Below, piece after piece: positions 17,723 to 27,397 of a stretch of DNA of 64,000 nucleotides. The DNA is from Eilatimonas milleporae (GTDB taxonomy: Bacteria > Pseudomonadota > Alphaproteobacteria > Sphingomonadales > Kordiimonadaceae). Where the stretch lies: contig NZ_REFR01000012.1 in NCBI RefSeq assembly GCF_003688555.1, positions 124,001 through 188,000 of the forward strand, in the 5' to 3' direction. The stretch's first letter is position 1. Each line of letters opens with the position of its first letter. Below the pieces are notes generated by a model. That model was not told the DNA's origin and ran no database searches. It was given only the letters and a program-made list of their open reading frames with translations. The translations under genes were made by a program, and so were the position numbers.

Positions 17723-20700
17723 TTAGAAGCGGTAGCGCAGACCGAATTGAATGCGATAGGCTGACGCCCTGTCATTGATGGTCGGTTGGGCAATGCCGTT
17801 GAAGTCATAGACATACTGGCTGCCGTCATCCGTCAGCCCCACATTGACCAGTGGCACATTGGCCGGTGCCAGGAAGCTTTCCGCGCGTCCCCAGCTGCTG
17901 TCGATCAGATTGCCCAGATTTTCGATATCCAGAATCAGTTCAACCGCATGACCGTTGAAAAGATTCACCTCCTGGCTCAGGCGCATGTTTACGCGATTGA
18001 CCCACGGTGTGCGGCAGGATGCGCGTTCGGCGATCTGGCCGCGGAACTCATTCAGACAGTCCTCTCCATCGATAAAGGCATCAAGCGCTTCCAGCCCGCT
18101 GCTGCCGGCCGCATTGATCAGCGGATCGTTCAGACCCGTCGGGATATAGGCGAGCAACCCGCCCGGGTTCACGCCTTCATTGCCGAAGTCCGTCAGGAAG
18201 GCGCCGCCGAACGCTGTGGTCGAGCCGAACGTATACGAGAAATTGCGGCCCGACCGGCCGGTCCAGAACAGGTTCAGGCGTGTCGTGTTGTCACCGAACA
18301 GTTCCTCTTCCCAGGTGAAGTTCACCGTGAAGCGGTGGGGGATTTCAAACCGCGATGTGCCAAGCTCCCGGTTGTTCCGGTCGATCGTGGCATCGAAGTC
18401 AAAGCCTTCAAAGGCGGTGAAGCGGTTACCGGAATTGACCTCGGTGATATTCTGATGGGTATAGCCGAGCGACAGGGCGAAGCGGCCGACGTCCGTCTCC
18501 CAGTCCTTGTCCACCGTCACGGTGTAAACCTGGCTGTCGCCTTGTCCGGTATTGGTCAGAATAAGATCGAAACCGGATGTCAGGTCGTAAATGGGACGGC
18601 CGTCGGGGGCCGTATCAATCTGGGTGCGTCGTGTTTCCACATAATCGATGGCGTCCTGCACCTCCGAGAAAATACCCTCAACGCTGATATCCCAGCCGTC
18701 ACCCAGGCCAATAAAGGACAGATCGGCCGTATAATCGGCAGCCAGGCTGTATTTCCAGGTGGAAAACAGGTCGAAATCAGGATCGATGGCATTGGTGTCG
18801 GCAGTGGGGGGCGGCGCCGACAGGAATTGCTGAAGGTTTTCGCGGGCGGTGTCCGCATTCGGGTTGTCGGCCAGTACGGCCTGAACTGCAGCTAGCTGTT
18901 CAGGCGCGAAGAAACCGAACTGTGTTGAAGACAGAACACCGGTGTTGGAATAGCTGTTGGACAGCCAGACATTCGGTGTTCCGCCGCCGAACAGGCCGAT
19001 GCCACCGCGAAACGTCAACCGATCGGTCGGTGTCCAGTTGAAGCCCAGGCGCGGCAGAAATAGGTTTTTGCCGTCCAGGTTTTCCTGGTTGGTAAAACCG
19101 TTACGCTCGGTGAACGCCTGGTTCAGCTCGGGCAGGTCGTTGTTTTCCAGAATGTCGAAACGGATGCCGGCGGTGATCGTCAGCTCCGGTGTTGGTGTCC
19201 ATTCATCCTGAATATAGAAACTGTGTGTCGCGAAATTGAAATTCGCGGCCGCATCCAGCGGGTCACCGGTCAGCGAATTGCCGTAAATGGCGAAACCGGC
19301 ATTTCGGTTTTCAAAATCGTCAATGCTGTTGAAGCTGAATTCGCCGCGCGACCACGGTACGAACAGGTTCTGGATATCAATCGCTTCCTGCTCATAGCCG
19401 AATGTCAGTGTGTGATTGCCGAGATACCAGTCGCCCTTGATACGGAAGAACTGGGTGTTGTTGTCCAGATCGTTCGAATGGCGGAACTGGTCCGGACCCA
19501 GACGGATGGTGCCGCCGCCCTCGGTTGCCACGGTAAAGGCCGGGGCATCGCCGAAGAAGGAGCTTTGATCTGAGTTGACGTCCTTCAGACCCAGGCGGAT
19601 TTCGGTCGAGAAATTGTCCGTCCAGTCTGAAAACAGCTGGAAGGAAAACGTCTGCAAACGGTCATTGAAATCATACCGGTTGGACTGCAGCGCTGCCGTA
19701 TTGGTGACGATATTGGTGAAATCGTCCAGCAGAATATTGGACTCCGCCCGCTGATAGGTGGCGGCGAAGCGGTGGTCTTCATTGATGTTCCAGTCCAGTT
19801 TGACCAGCCACTTCTCGTCATCTTCCTCAATCGGTTCATCAAAGCCCAGGGGGTCGAAGCCGTAGACGTCCTGAGTCACCTGGCGGACCCGGTTGATGTC
19901 CTGTTGCGTGACGCCGGGAATTTCGTCAATCCCGATGGGAAAACTACGCTCGCTATCGAACCGTTCGTAGGACGCGAAGAAGAACAGCTTGTCCTTGACG
20001 ATGGGACCGCCGAGCGAGGCGCCGTAAACGGTTTCCTCGAAATCGCCGATATTCAGGGGCTGGTCACCGCTGTTGTCGCCGGTCAGACTGTCGTCCGTGT
20101 AAAAGCCGAAAGCTGCCCCGTGAAATTCATTGGTGCCGGATTTGGTGACGATGTTGATATTGCCGCCCAGAAACTGTCCGAATGTGACGGAATAGGGAGC
20201 AATGTTCACATCCACCTGGCCTATGGCATCCGGCGAGATCGGTGACCGTTTGGTTGGGAAACCGCCGGAATTCAGGCCGAAATTGTCATTCTGCGCGACA
20301 CCGTCCACCGTCAGGCTGTTGAACCGGAAATTGGAACCGGCGATCTGAATGCCGGGCCCCCGGTCAATGGTGTTGTCCAGCAGGATTTTGGGGTCGGTTT
20401 CGAGCGCACTGCGGAAATCCCGCGAAATCGCCGCCACCTCGTAAATATCCCCTTCGGTAAAGGTCTCGGACGATCCCAGCCGCAATTGCTGGGTAACCCG
20501 GCTTGCCGTCACCGTCACTTCCTCAATCTGTTCCGGCGAGGACGCGATGATAAGGTCGACGGCCTCTGTCTGGCCAAGTTGCAGGAACAGATCATTGATG
20601 GTTTGCGCCGCATATGCGGTGCCGTCGGCAAGCCGAACGATGTAGGGCCCTCCGACCGGCAGACCACGCGCGAACAAAAGGCCGCTGCTGTTGGTGGTGA

Positions 20701-20887
20701 TAGTCCGTTTGCGCCCCGTGGGGACATGTGTGATTTCCACCGATACATTGGCCACCGCCGTGCCGCTCTGATCGATAACGCGCACGCGCACGCCGGACGT
20801 TGTGTCCTGCGCGCCTGCATGTGTGCCGATCATAACCGCTGTGGAGGCAACGCCCGCCAGGAGCGCGAGACTCCGAAGTGCCTTCAT
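17723..20887 (-). CDS. TonB-dependent receptor with N-terminal carboxypeptidase-regulatory-like domain (Oar-like)
   Basis: A 1054-residue outer-membrane protein. Start is ATG 20887 (MKALRSLALLAG), with GGAAGGGTAG upstream; the open frame continues 50 codons further but lacks a ribosome site and would bury the signal peptide. Signal peptide residues 1-25 end in AGA. An Ig-like carboxypeptidase-regulatory domain (about 28-110, VRVIDQSGTAVANVSVEI) precedes a TonB-box-like EEVTVTASRV, a plug with GPGIQIAGSNFRFNSLTVDG, and a long barrel ending in YRIQFGLRYRF with the terminal aromatic required for outer-membrane assembly. Oar-type receptors are linked to large or adhesive substrates, peptides or oligosaccharides; the ligand here is unknown. 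It is monocistronic between a terminator and an intergenic region with small hairpins. Confidence 0.94.
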   Translation of the reverse strand: MKALRSLALLAGVASTAVMIGTHAGAQDTTSGVRVRVIDQSGTAVANVSVEITHVPTGRKRTITTNSSGLLFARGLPVGGPYIVRLADGTAYAAQTINDLFLQLGQTEAVDLIIASSPEQIEEVTVTASRVTQQLRLGSSETFTEGDIYEVAAISRDFRSALETDPKILLDNTIDRGPGIQIAGSNFRFNSLTVDGVAQNDNFGLNSGGFPTKRSPISPDAIGQVDVNIAPYSVTFGQFLGGNINIVTKSGTNEFHGAAFGFYTDDSLTGDNSGDQPLNIGDFEETVYGASLGGPIVKDKLFFFASYERFDSERSFPIGIDEIPGVTQQDINRVRQVTQDVYGFDPLGFDEPIEEDDEKWLVKLDWNINEDHRFAATYQRAESNILLDDFTNIVTNTAALQSNRYDFNDRLQTFSFQLFSDWTDNFSTEIRLGLKDVNSDQSSFFGDAPAFTVATEGGGTIRLGPDQFRHSNDLDNNTQFFRIKGDWYLGNHTLTFGYEQEAIDIQNLFVPWSRGEFSFNSIDDFENRNAGFAIYGNSLTGDPLDAAANFNFATHSFYIQDEWTPTPELTITAGIRFDILENNDLPELNQAFTERNGFTNQENLDGKNLFLPRLGFNWTPTDRLTFRGGIGLFGGGTPNVWLSNSYSNTGVLSSTQFGFFAPEQLAAVQAVLADNPNADTARENLQQFLSAPPPTADTNAIDPDFDLFSTWKYSLAADYTADLSFIGLGDGWDISVEGIFSEVQDAIDYVETRRTQIDTAPDGRPIYDLTSGFDLILTNTGQGDSQVYTVTVDKDWETDVGRFALSLGYTHQNITEVNSGNRFTAFEGFDFDATIDRNNRELGTSRFEIPHRFTVNFTWEEELFGDNTTRLNLFWTGRSGRNFSYTFGSTTAFGGAFLTDFGNEGVNPGGLLAYIPTGLNDPLINAAGSSGLEALDAFIDGEDCLNEFRGQIAERASCRTPWVNRVNMRLSQEVNLFNGHAVELILDIENLGNLIDSSWGRAESFLAPANVPLVNVGLTDDGSQYVYDFNGIAQPTINDRASAYRIQFGLRYRF

Positions 20888-21285
20888 AGGACTACCCTTC
20901 CCGTTATTTTGGTATGTTGAACCCGCGAGATTTTTGAAACCTTCCAAATCCCGATTGTCACAAAAGTTCAAGAAATGCGAGATGATTGCACCCGTTGAGA
21001 GGAGGCGGGAGAGTGTCAAGCACCCGTAATGTTGCAAGCATGCAACGGCACTGCGGCAATAATTCTGACCAAATGGTCAAATTACAATGAGTTGTATTTC
21101 GGTTCTGTCGACGATTTCATTCTGTTTATTGCCTGAAAAGGCATGTTTCCCGTCTTGCAGCCGTGTAAACGGTTTGCAACGGCATCTTGCCGTTTGCTTC
21201 CAAAGGGCTTAGGTGCTGATGGAACAGGCGTGTGCCGGTCTATGCGAGCGGGCCTTGCGCGGGCGCACACTATTGGGATGCTATT
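20888..21285. other. Intergenic region, 398 bp, with small hairpins
   Basis: Divergent space between the Oar-like receptor and sfsA. It contains a tight hairpin with a GAAA tetraloop (GCCT/AGGC, 21131-21142) and an inverted repeat AACGGCA/TGCCGTT (21178-21194, 3-base loop). No convincing small gene is seen. The left part should hold the receptor promoter. Confidence 0.6.
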
Positions 21286-22005
21286 ATGAAATTCGACGAT
21301 ACCTTGCAGGAAGGCCGGCTGGAGCGGCGCTACAAACGCTTTCTCGCAGATGTTACCCTCATGACCGGTGAGACTGTCGTGGCACACTGTGCCAACTCCG
21401 GGGCTATGGCGGGGGTGGTGGATCCGGGCAACCGTGTCTGGCTTCTGCCCAATCGCAATCCCAAGGCCAAGCTGGACTGGCGCTGGGAACTGGTCGAGGC
21501 CGAGGGCACACTGATCGGTATCAATACATCCCGCCCCAATGCCCTCGCGGAAGAAGCCGTGGCGGCGGACCTAATTGACGGCTTGACAGGCTATGACCGT
21601 ATCCGGCGTGAAGTGCGATATGGCCGTAACAGCCGCATCGACCTGTTGTTGGAAAGGGGGGCGGCGGATACCCCGTCCGAGACCTGCTTTGTCGAGGTTA
21701 AAAATGTCCACTGGCGTATGGACGGCGGCGCGATCTTTCCCGATGCGGTCACAGTGCGTGGTGCCAAACATCTGGACGAGCTGGTCGCGATGGTTCACGC
21801 CGGCCACCGTGCTGTGATGCTCTACGTTATACAACGCGCCGATTGCGGCTGGTTCGCTCCGGCCTGGAAAAAGGATCCGGTCTATGCCGAAAAGCTGGTT
21901 TGGGCGGCGGGAGAGGGGGTTGAGCTTATGGCCTATGCCTGCGATGTCAGCCTGGAGGGTATTGCCATTGCCCAGCCCCTTCCCATATCGCTGACAGCCC
22001 CCTAA
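21286..22005 (+). CDS. sfsA: SfsA family protein (sugar fermentation stimulation protein A)
   Basis: A 239-residue protein matching SfsA along its length. Landmarks are KRFLADVTLMTGETVVAHCANSG, INTSRPNALAEEA, and the nuclease-like core CFVEVKNVHW with the downstream PDAVTVRGAKHLDEL. The EVK residues resemble the restriction-endonuclease-like active site, consistent with reported DNA binding, but its role is unsettled; in Escherichia coli it affects maltose metabolism. The start is ATG 21286 (MKFDDTL), the conserved family N-terminus; an in-frame start 18 codons earlier has no support. The order sfsA, map, radC is common in alphaproteobacteria. Confidence 0.95.
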   Translation: MKFDDTLQEGRLERRYKRFLADVTLMTGETVVAHCANSGAMAGVVDPGNRVWLLPNRNPKAKLDWRWELVEAEGTLIGINTSRPNALAEEAVAADLIDGLTGYDRIRREVRYGRNSRIDLLLERGAADTPSETCFVEVKNVHWRMDGGAIFPDAVTVRGAKHLDELVAMVHAGHRAVMLYVIQRADCGWFAPAWKKDPVYAEKLVWAAGEGVELMAYACDVSLEGIAIAQPLPISLTAP

Positions 22006-22108
22006 TATGTGGGGTCGCATGGACCAGACGGCCATGAGGGACACCCTCTGTGCTGATGCGGGATGTCACCTGCTTCGGCAGCCGGTATCTGACATGGTGC
22101 ACCATGCT

Positions 22109-22151
22109 GAAAAGGCCCAGGATGTCGAAAAGGCCCGGGATGTCGAAAAGG
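22109..22151 (+). repeat. 18-bp tandem repeat, 2.4 copies, upstream of map
   Basis: Unit GAAAAGGCCCAGGATGTC (22109-22126) is repeated with one change (22127-22144) and begins a third time (GAAAAGG, 22145-22151). The truncated third copy supplies the AAGGA ribosome site of map. Confidence 0.85.
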
Positions 22152-22158
22152 AACGACC

Positions 22159-23031
22159 ATGAATTACGTCAATGCCCTTGAAGCCCCCGAAGTGCGCACG
22201 GGCGCCATAAAGGTCCACGGACCCGAGGCATTCGAGGGCATGCGTGCCGCCGGGCGCCTTGCGGCTCAGGTTCTCGATTACATAGCGCCTTTCGTTGTTG
22301 AGGGGGTATCGACCGGGCATCTCGATACCCTGTGCCATGATTTCATCCGCGACAACGGCGCGGTTCCGGCGCCGCTCAACTATCGGGGCTTTCCAAAGTC
22401 CATCTGCACGTCGGTTAATCATGTGATCTGTCATGGTATTCCCGGCGAGAAAACCCTGAAGAAGGGCGATACGCTGAATATCGACGTCACTGTCATTCTG
22501 GACGGCTGGTACGGCGATACCAGCCGCATGTTTTTTGTCGGCGAGCCGAAAATTCTGGCCAGGCGCCTTTGTGACGTCACCTTTCAGGCCATGTGGCGCG
22601 GGATCGAGGCGGTGCGGCCCGGCGCGTTTCTCGGTGATATCGGCCATGCCATCCAGATCTTTGTCGAGGCCAATCGTTTCTCCGTTGTCCGCGATTTCTG
22701 CGGGCACGGCATCGGTCGTGTGTTCCATGACGAGCCCAGCGTGATGCATTTCGGTCTGCCCGGCCGCGGGCCGGAACTGAAGCCCGGCATGTTTTTCACC
22801 ATTGAACCCATGGTCAATGCCGGCAAACCCCACTCGAAAATCCTGTCCGACGGGTGGACCGCCGTGACTCGCGACAAATCCCTGTCCATGCAGTTTGAAC
22901 ACACACTGGCGGTGACCGAGGACGGGTATGAGGTCTTCACCCGTTCGCCCAAGGGGTGGGACCATCCGCCCTATCCGTTGGACGGGACACCAGACGCGGC
23001 CGGCAGGGATACGGCGGGTGCCCCCGTCTGA
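22159..23031 (+). CDS. map: Type I methionine aminopeptidase
   Basis: A 290-residue dimetal aminopeptidase that removes the initiator methionine from nascent proteins. All five metal ligands are in place: Asp109, Asp120, His183, Glu216 and Glu247. The family segments ICTSVNHVICHGIP and CGHGIGRVFHDEP are intact. The ATG follows AAAAGGAACGACC. The C-terminal 40 residues (after FTRSPKGWDHPP) are proline- and glycine-rich and not part of the catalytic fold. The end overlaps the likely radC start by 14 bases. Confidence 0.97.
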   Translation: MNYVNALEAPEVRTGAIKVHGPEAFEGMRAAGRLAAQVLDYIAPFVVEGVSTGHLDTLCHDFIRDNGAVPAPLNYRGFPKSICTSVNHVICHGIPGEKTLKKGDTLNIDVTVILDGWYGDTSRMFFVGEPKILARRLCDVTFQAMWRGIEAVRPGAFLGDIGHAIQIFVEANRFSVVRDFCGHGIGRVFHDEPSVMHFGLPGRGPELKPGMFFTIEPMVNAGKPHSKILSDGWTAVTRDKSLSMQFEHTLAVTEDGYEVFTRSPKGWDHPPYPLDGTPDAAGRDTAGAPV

Positions 23032-23749
23032 GCGTCCCATATCTCCGTCCGACCAGGCTGTGGCCGGCGGTGTGGCCGTTCCCCATCACAAGGGGCACCG
23101 TGCCCGTCTGCGCCAGCGTTTTTTGCAGGCCGGGCCTGACAGTCTGGCCGATTATGAACTTCTTGAACTGGTGCTGTTTCTGGCCATTCCGCGCCGCGAC
23201 GTCAAACCCCTGGCCAAGGATTTGCTGACCCGTTTCGGGTCGCTGGCCGGGGTACTCGGCGCCGACATCCCGGCCCTAAGCGCCGTGGACGGGTTGAGCG
23301 AGACGGCCGCCGTGGCCCTGAAGACCGTGCATGCCGCCGCCGTGCGTGTCACGCGTGAGGCTGTAAGCGACGCGCCCGTCCTGTCCGGGTGGCAGGCCTT
23401 GAACGATTACGTCCGCACCGCGCTCGCCCATGAAAAGCGCGAACAATTCCGCGTTCTGTTCCTGGATCGCAAAAACCGCCTGATCGTGGATGAGGCCATG
23501 GCCACCGGCACCATCGACCGCGTGGCCGTTTACCCGCGGGAGGTCGTGCGGCGTGCCCTGGAACTGGACGCCAGCGCTGTCATCTTGGTGCACAATCACC
23601 CCTCTGGAGACCCCAGGCCCAGCAAGGGCGATATCGCCATGACCCGTATGGTCAGCGACGCCTGCGACAAGCTGGACATCACCGTTCATGACCATCTGGT
23701 CGTCGGTCGGTCCGGCAATGCCAGCTTCAAGACGCTGGGACTGTTGTAG
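23018..23749 (+). CDS. radC: RadC-family JAMM protein
   Basis: About 243 residues. The C-terminal JAB/JAMM metalloprotease-like core is clear (AVILVHNHPSGDPRPSKGD, with the His-x-His and Asp ligands), preceded by the UPF0758 helical region starting GHRARLRQRFLQAGPDSLAD. The start is uncertain. GTG 23018 overlaps map and has AGGGA nine bases upstream; GTG 23060 is a shorter alternative. RadC proteins were once linked to DNA repair, but their substrate is not established. Its placement after map suggests co-transcription. Confidence 0.93.
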   Translation: MPPSERPISPSDQAVAGGVAVPHHKGHRARLRQRFLQAGPDSLADYELLELVLFLAIPRRDVKPLAKDLLTRFGSLAGVLGADIPALSAVDGLSETAAVALKTVHAAAVRVTREAVSDAPVLSGWQALNDYVRTALAHEKREQFRVLFLDRKNRLIVDEAMATGTIDRVAVYPREVVRRALELDASAVILVHNHPSGDPRPSKGDIAMTRMVSDACDKLDITVHDHLVVGRSGNASFKTLGLL

Positions 23750-23838
23750 ATGACCGGGCAGGACCGGATATGGATGGATCGGCGATGCCCTGACCGTGGG
23801 TCGACGGGCCTTTCACGCTTGTCCGCGCCGGGGAGGGT

Positions 23839-24411
23839 ATGATCCCGCCTTTGCCGGTGCCTGCGCGGCCGCGCCAGCGTCCCAATCTGTGGACGCTTGC
23901 CGGGCGCCAGATGCAAACGCCCGGTCTGCCAGTCAGTGCCAAGGCGCTTATCATGACGCCGCGTGGCCGGGTGCTGATCCTGCGCAAGACCAACGGTCTG
24001 TTCGACCTGCCCGGCGGCAAGCTTGAAATGGGCGAGGGCGTCTTTGATGCCCTAAGCCGAGAGGTGGACGAGGAAACCGGTCTGCGGGTGGATATGATGG
24101 CTTTGGTCGCCGCCGGCCTGAAACGCCGTCCCGGTCTGGGGCCACGGCTGGTGCGCGTCTATGCCGGTCGGCTGACGGGCCAAGGGGATCGGATGGACCC
24201 GGGGCAGGGCGTCAGGGACGGCGGCCGGTCCGGTCCGGGCGCGGTGCCCGCTGCCCCCCGCCTGTCGTCGGAACATGACTGGGGCGCGTTCTTGACCCCT
24301 GCGGCGGCTCTGCGTCTTGATCTGGCACCGCCCTATGCGCTGGCACTGGCGCGGGTGTTCCGTCTGCGCATACCGGCGCGAGCACGCGCCCGGGTGCATC
24401 CGCTTCTGTAA
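23839..24411 (+). CDS. Nudix hydrolase
   Basis: A 190-residue protein with a complete Nudix box (GGKLEMGEGVFDALSREVDE then ETGL, residues about 54-76), which binds magnesium and hydrolyses a nucleoside diphosphate linked to another group. The ATG follows GGAGGGT. The region around residues 115-140 is a glycine- and proline-rich insertion (GQGDRMDPGQGVRDGG), probably disordered. The C-terminus is arginine-rich. The specific substrate is not predictable. It lies 89 bases after radC. Confidence 0.9.
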   Translation: MIPPLPVPARPRQRPNLWTLAGRQMQTPGLPVSAKALIMTPRGRVLILRKTNGLFDLPGGKLEMGEGVFDALSREVDEETGLRVDMMALVAAGLKRRPGLGPRLVRVYAGRLTGQGDRMDPGQGVRDGGRSGPGAVPAAPRLSSEHDWGAFLTPAAALRLDLAPPYALALARVFRLRIPARARARVHPLL

Positions 24412-24475
24412 GGGCGGTTTATCATAACGTATCCATAATGATTACGGGCCAGTGGGTCGCCGGGCATCGTATGCC

Positions 24476-25864
24476 CTAGTGCGCGTGGCGGGCGGCGATG
24501 GCTGCCAGCTTGGTGTCGATGGCGGCGCGGCCGAACCAGCGCCCGGCGGCCATGACGCTCCGGGGGCGGGCCAGCACCCCCATATCTGCGAGAGGATTGC
24601 CGGCCACCAGCAGCAGGTCGGCGCGGTGTCCCCGTGCGATCAGGCCGAAACGGTCCTTGCCGGCGAAATATGTGCCTGGGGCGCGGGTGCCGGCGATCAG
24701 GATTTGCGCCGGTGTCAGCCCGGCTTCCAGCATGATCTGGATTTCCCGCCAGATGGAAAAGCCAGGGACCGAAAACACCTGCGGCGCGTCGCTGCCCAGC
24801 GCAAGGAGCACGCCGCCGTCGGCCATGGCTTTCAGCAGACGCTGGCGGTTTTCGGCGATGCGCGGATTGGCGGCCAGGGTGACGCGCCGGGCGGTTCGGG
24901 TCCAGGTGTCGACGGTATCGGTGGGCATGTAGCGGTTTTCCGGCCGTGCCGTTAAGGCCGCGACATCCGCGCCGCTGCGGAACATGTTGAACAGGGCCTG
25001 CGTCGGCACGATCCATGTGCCACTTGTCCGGGTCATGTCCACCGCTCTGGCCAGATCCGCGTCCGTCAGGGCGCGGGCATGGCCTTTCAGCCATGCCATA
25101 TAGCCGTCCATATGGTCGATGGAAATCTGGCCGGCCTCAAGGGCGCGCGGCACCCCCACCGCCTGCGGCACATGGCCGGCAAAGGGGATACCCTGCCGCG
25201 CGGCTTCATCGGCGATGGCGTCATATTCCGCCCGTGTCAGGCCGGGGTGGATTTTCAGCAGGTCCCAGCCGGCGGCGGCGTGGCGCCGCACCTGGGCGCG
25301 CCCGTCCTCGGGCGAGGAGACGCTGTTGCCGTTCAGGCTGGGCGCGGCCAGATACAGGCTCGGCCCCGCCAGCCCGCCGGCGGCGATTTCATCACGCAGG
25401 CGCATCTGCACCGGGTCGCCGAGCATGCCGCGCACCGTCGTCACCCCGCCGGCCAGATAGAGAAACAGGGTCTCCGCAGTGCGTTCCCGGCTCCAGCCGG
25501 TGCCGGGCAGGTGGCCGTGCATTTCCGTCAGGCCCGGCAGCAGCCAGCCGCCGGCCCCATCGATCACCGTGGCACCCGCCGGTATCGGGGTGTCCGTGGC
25601 CGCGCCGGCGGCGGCAATCCGCCCGTCCGCCACCACGACCCGGCCCTGTGCGATCACACTGTCCGCCACCGGGTCCGCCGTCATGGTCAAAAGGGTGACA
25701 TTGTCGATGACGGTTCGGGTGACAGTCTCCCCGGTGGTCTGATCGCTGGTCTGGTCGTCAGTCTGGGCGAGGGCCGCCGGTGCCGTGCACAGGAGGGCAT
25801 GGCCCAAAACGGCATATCCCAGCATGACCGCGAAAAGCTTTGAGAATATGGTGGCGCGGTTCAT
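24476..25864 (-). CDS. Secreted amidohydrolase-family protein
   Basis: A 462-residue metal-dependent hydrolase of the imidazolonepropionase-like amidohydrolase group. The start is ATG 25864, with GAGG eight bases upstream. A signal peptide (about residues 1-33, ending ALA) is followed by a low-complexity DDQTSDQTTGE stretch. Metal-site residues are visible: EMHGH near 114-118, a lysine in DLLKIHPG, a histidine in PFAGHVPQ, and the aspartate in LALGSDAPQ. The C-terminus has the family GHRADLLLVAGNPL. Periplasmic or secreted relatives include amidases and peptidases; the substrate cannot be assigned. It is convergent with the Nudix gene and divergent from purB. Confidence 0.92.
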   Translation of the reverse strand: MNRATIFSKLFAVMLGYAVLGHALLCTAPAALAQTDDQTSDQTTGETVTRTVIDNVTLLTMTADPVADSVIAQGRVVVADGRIAAAGAATDTPIPAGATVIDGAGGWLLPGLTEMHGHLPGTGWSRERTAETLFLYLAGGVTTVRGMLGDPVQMRLRDEIAAGGLAGPSLYLAAPSLNGNSVSSPEDGRAQVRRHAAAGWDLLKIHPGLTRAEYDAIADEAARQGIPFAGHVPQAVGVPRALEAGQISIDHMDGYMAWLKGHARALTDADLARAVDMTRTSGTWIVPTQALFNMFRSGADVAALTARPENRYMPTDTVDTWTRTARRVTLAANPRIAENRQRLLKAMADGGVLLALGSDAPQVFSVPGFSIWREIQIMLEAGLTPAQILIAGTRAPGTYFAGKDRFGLIARGHRADLLLVAGNPLADMGVLARPRSVMAAGRWFGRAAIDTKLAAIAARHAH

Positions 25865-26057
25865 GGCCAAAGCCTCTTTCCCTGTTCGACCTCCGAGTGC
25901 CTGCGCTTCAGCGTCTGCCCTCGGCCGATTTCTGTCAAGCCATCCCTGTCAGGCCACCCTCTGGCAGGCGTGCCGGCCAAGAAAGTCTTGAAGCGGACCC
26001 TGCGGACTGCTAGGCGCTGTCTGCGTTCGTCATGCCCTCGCAAGGAGACAGAAACCG

Positions 26058-27359
26058 ATGATCCCCCGTTACAGCCGCCCGGAGATGACGGCCATCTGGT
26101 CGCCCGAGGCCAAATTCCGCATCTGGTTCGAGATCGAGGCCCATGCCTGCGACGCCCAGGCCGATCTGGGTGTGATCCCGCCGGCGGCGGCGGCGGCCGT
26201 GTGGGAGCGCGGTGCCTGGGATATCGCCCGCATCGACGAGATCGAGCGCGAGGTCAAGCATGACGTGATCGCCTTTCTCACCAGTCTGGCGGAAAATGTC
26301 GGCGACGAGGCGCGCTTCGTCCATCAGGGGATGACATCGTCCGACGTCCTCGACACCTGTTTCAACGTGCAGCTGGCGCGCGCCGCCGACATTCTGATCG
26401 CCGATCTGGACGGTTTGCTCGCTGTCCTCAAGCGCCGGGCGGAGGAGCATAAATACACCCTGACCATCGGCCGCAGCCACGGCATCCATGCCGAGCCCAC
26501 CACCTTCGGTCTGAAACTGGCCCAGGCCTATGCCGAATTTGATCGTTCACGCACACGTATGATCACCGCCCGCGATGAAATCGCCACCTGTGCCATTTCC
26601 GGCGCGGTCGGCACCTTCGCCAATATCGACCCCCGGATCGAGGCCCACGTGGCCGAAAAAATGGGCCTTGCGGTCGAGCCCGTCTCGACCCAGGTGATCC
26701 CGCGCGACCGTCACGCCATGTTCTTCGCCACCCTCGGCGTCGTCGCCAGTTCGGTTGAACGGCTGGCCACCGAGGTCCGCCACCTGCAAAGAACCGAGGT
26801 GCTGGAGGCCGAGGAATATTTCTCCCCCGGTCAGAAAGGGTCCAGCGCCATGCCGCACAAGCGCAACCCGGTGCTGACGGAAAATCTGACCGGTCTGGCC
26901 CGCCTGGTGCGCGGCTATGCCCTGCCGGCCATGGAAAATGTCGCCCTGTGGCATGAGCGGGACATCAGCCATTCCTCGGTCGAGCGCAACATCGGCCCCG
27001 ACGCCACTGTCACGCTGGACTTCGCGCTTGCCCGGCTGACCGCTGTGATGGACAAGCTGGTCATCTACCCCGAGACCATGCAGGCCAATCTCGACCGTCT
27101 CGGCGGGTTGGTGAACAGCCAGCGCGTTCTCCTCGCCCTGACCCAGGCCGGTCTCAGCCGGGAGGAAGCCTACGCCCTTGTTCAGCGCCATGCCATGGCC
27201 GTGTGGCAGTCCGGCGGCCAGACCGGCCTGATGGACCTGCTGCTGGACGATGCCGCGGTGACGGACCGGCTGGACCCGGCCGCCGTGCGCGCCATGTTCG
27301 ACATGGACTATCACACCAAACATGTGGACACCATTTTCGCTCGTGTGTTCCCTGATTGA
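26058..27359 (+). CDS. purB: Adenylosuccinate lyase
   Basis: A 433-residue fumarase/aspartase-superfamily enzyme. It cleaves adenylosuccinate to AMP plus fumarate, and SAICAR to AICAR plus fumarate, in purine synthesis. The catalytic regions are intact: HQGMTSSDVLDT, GRSHGIHAEPTTFGLKLAQA, and the signature GSSAMPHKRNPVLTENL. GGAG lies upstream of the ATG. Length is normal for the family. Cytoplasmic homotetramer. Confidence 0.97.
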   Translation: MIPRYSRPEMTAIWSPEAKFRIWFEIEAHACDAQADLGVIPPAAAAAVWERGAWDIARIDEIEREVKHDVIAFLTSLAENVGDEARFVHQGMTSSDVLDTCFNVQLARAADILIADLDGLLAVLKRRAEEHKYTLTIGRSHGIHAEPTTFGLKLAQAYAEFDRSRTRMITARDEIATCAISGAVGTFANIDPRIEAHVAEKMGLAVEPVSTQVIPRDRHAMFFATLGVVASSVERLATEVRHLQRTEVLEAEEYFSPGQKGSSAMPHKRNPVLTENLTGLARLVRGYALPAMENVALWHERDISHSSVERNIGPDATVTLDFALARLTAVMDKLVIYPETMQANLDRLGGLVNSQRVLLALTQAGLSREEAYALVQRHAMAVWQSGGQTGLMDLLLDDAAVTDRLDPAAVRAMFDMDYHTKHVDTIFARVFPD

Positions 27360-27397
27360 CTTCTTGTCCCTGGCAGATCTCCTGAAAGGCAGGCTCC

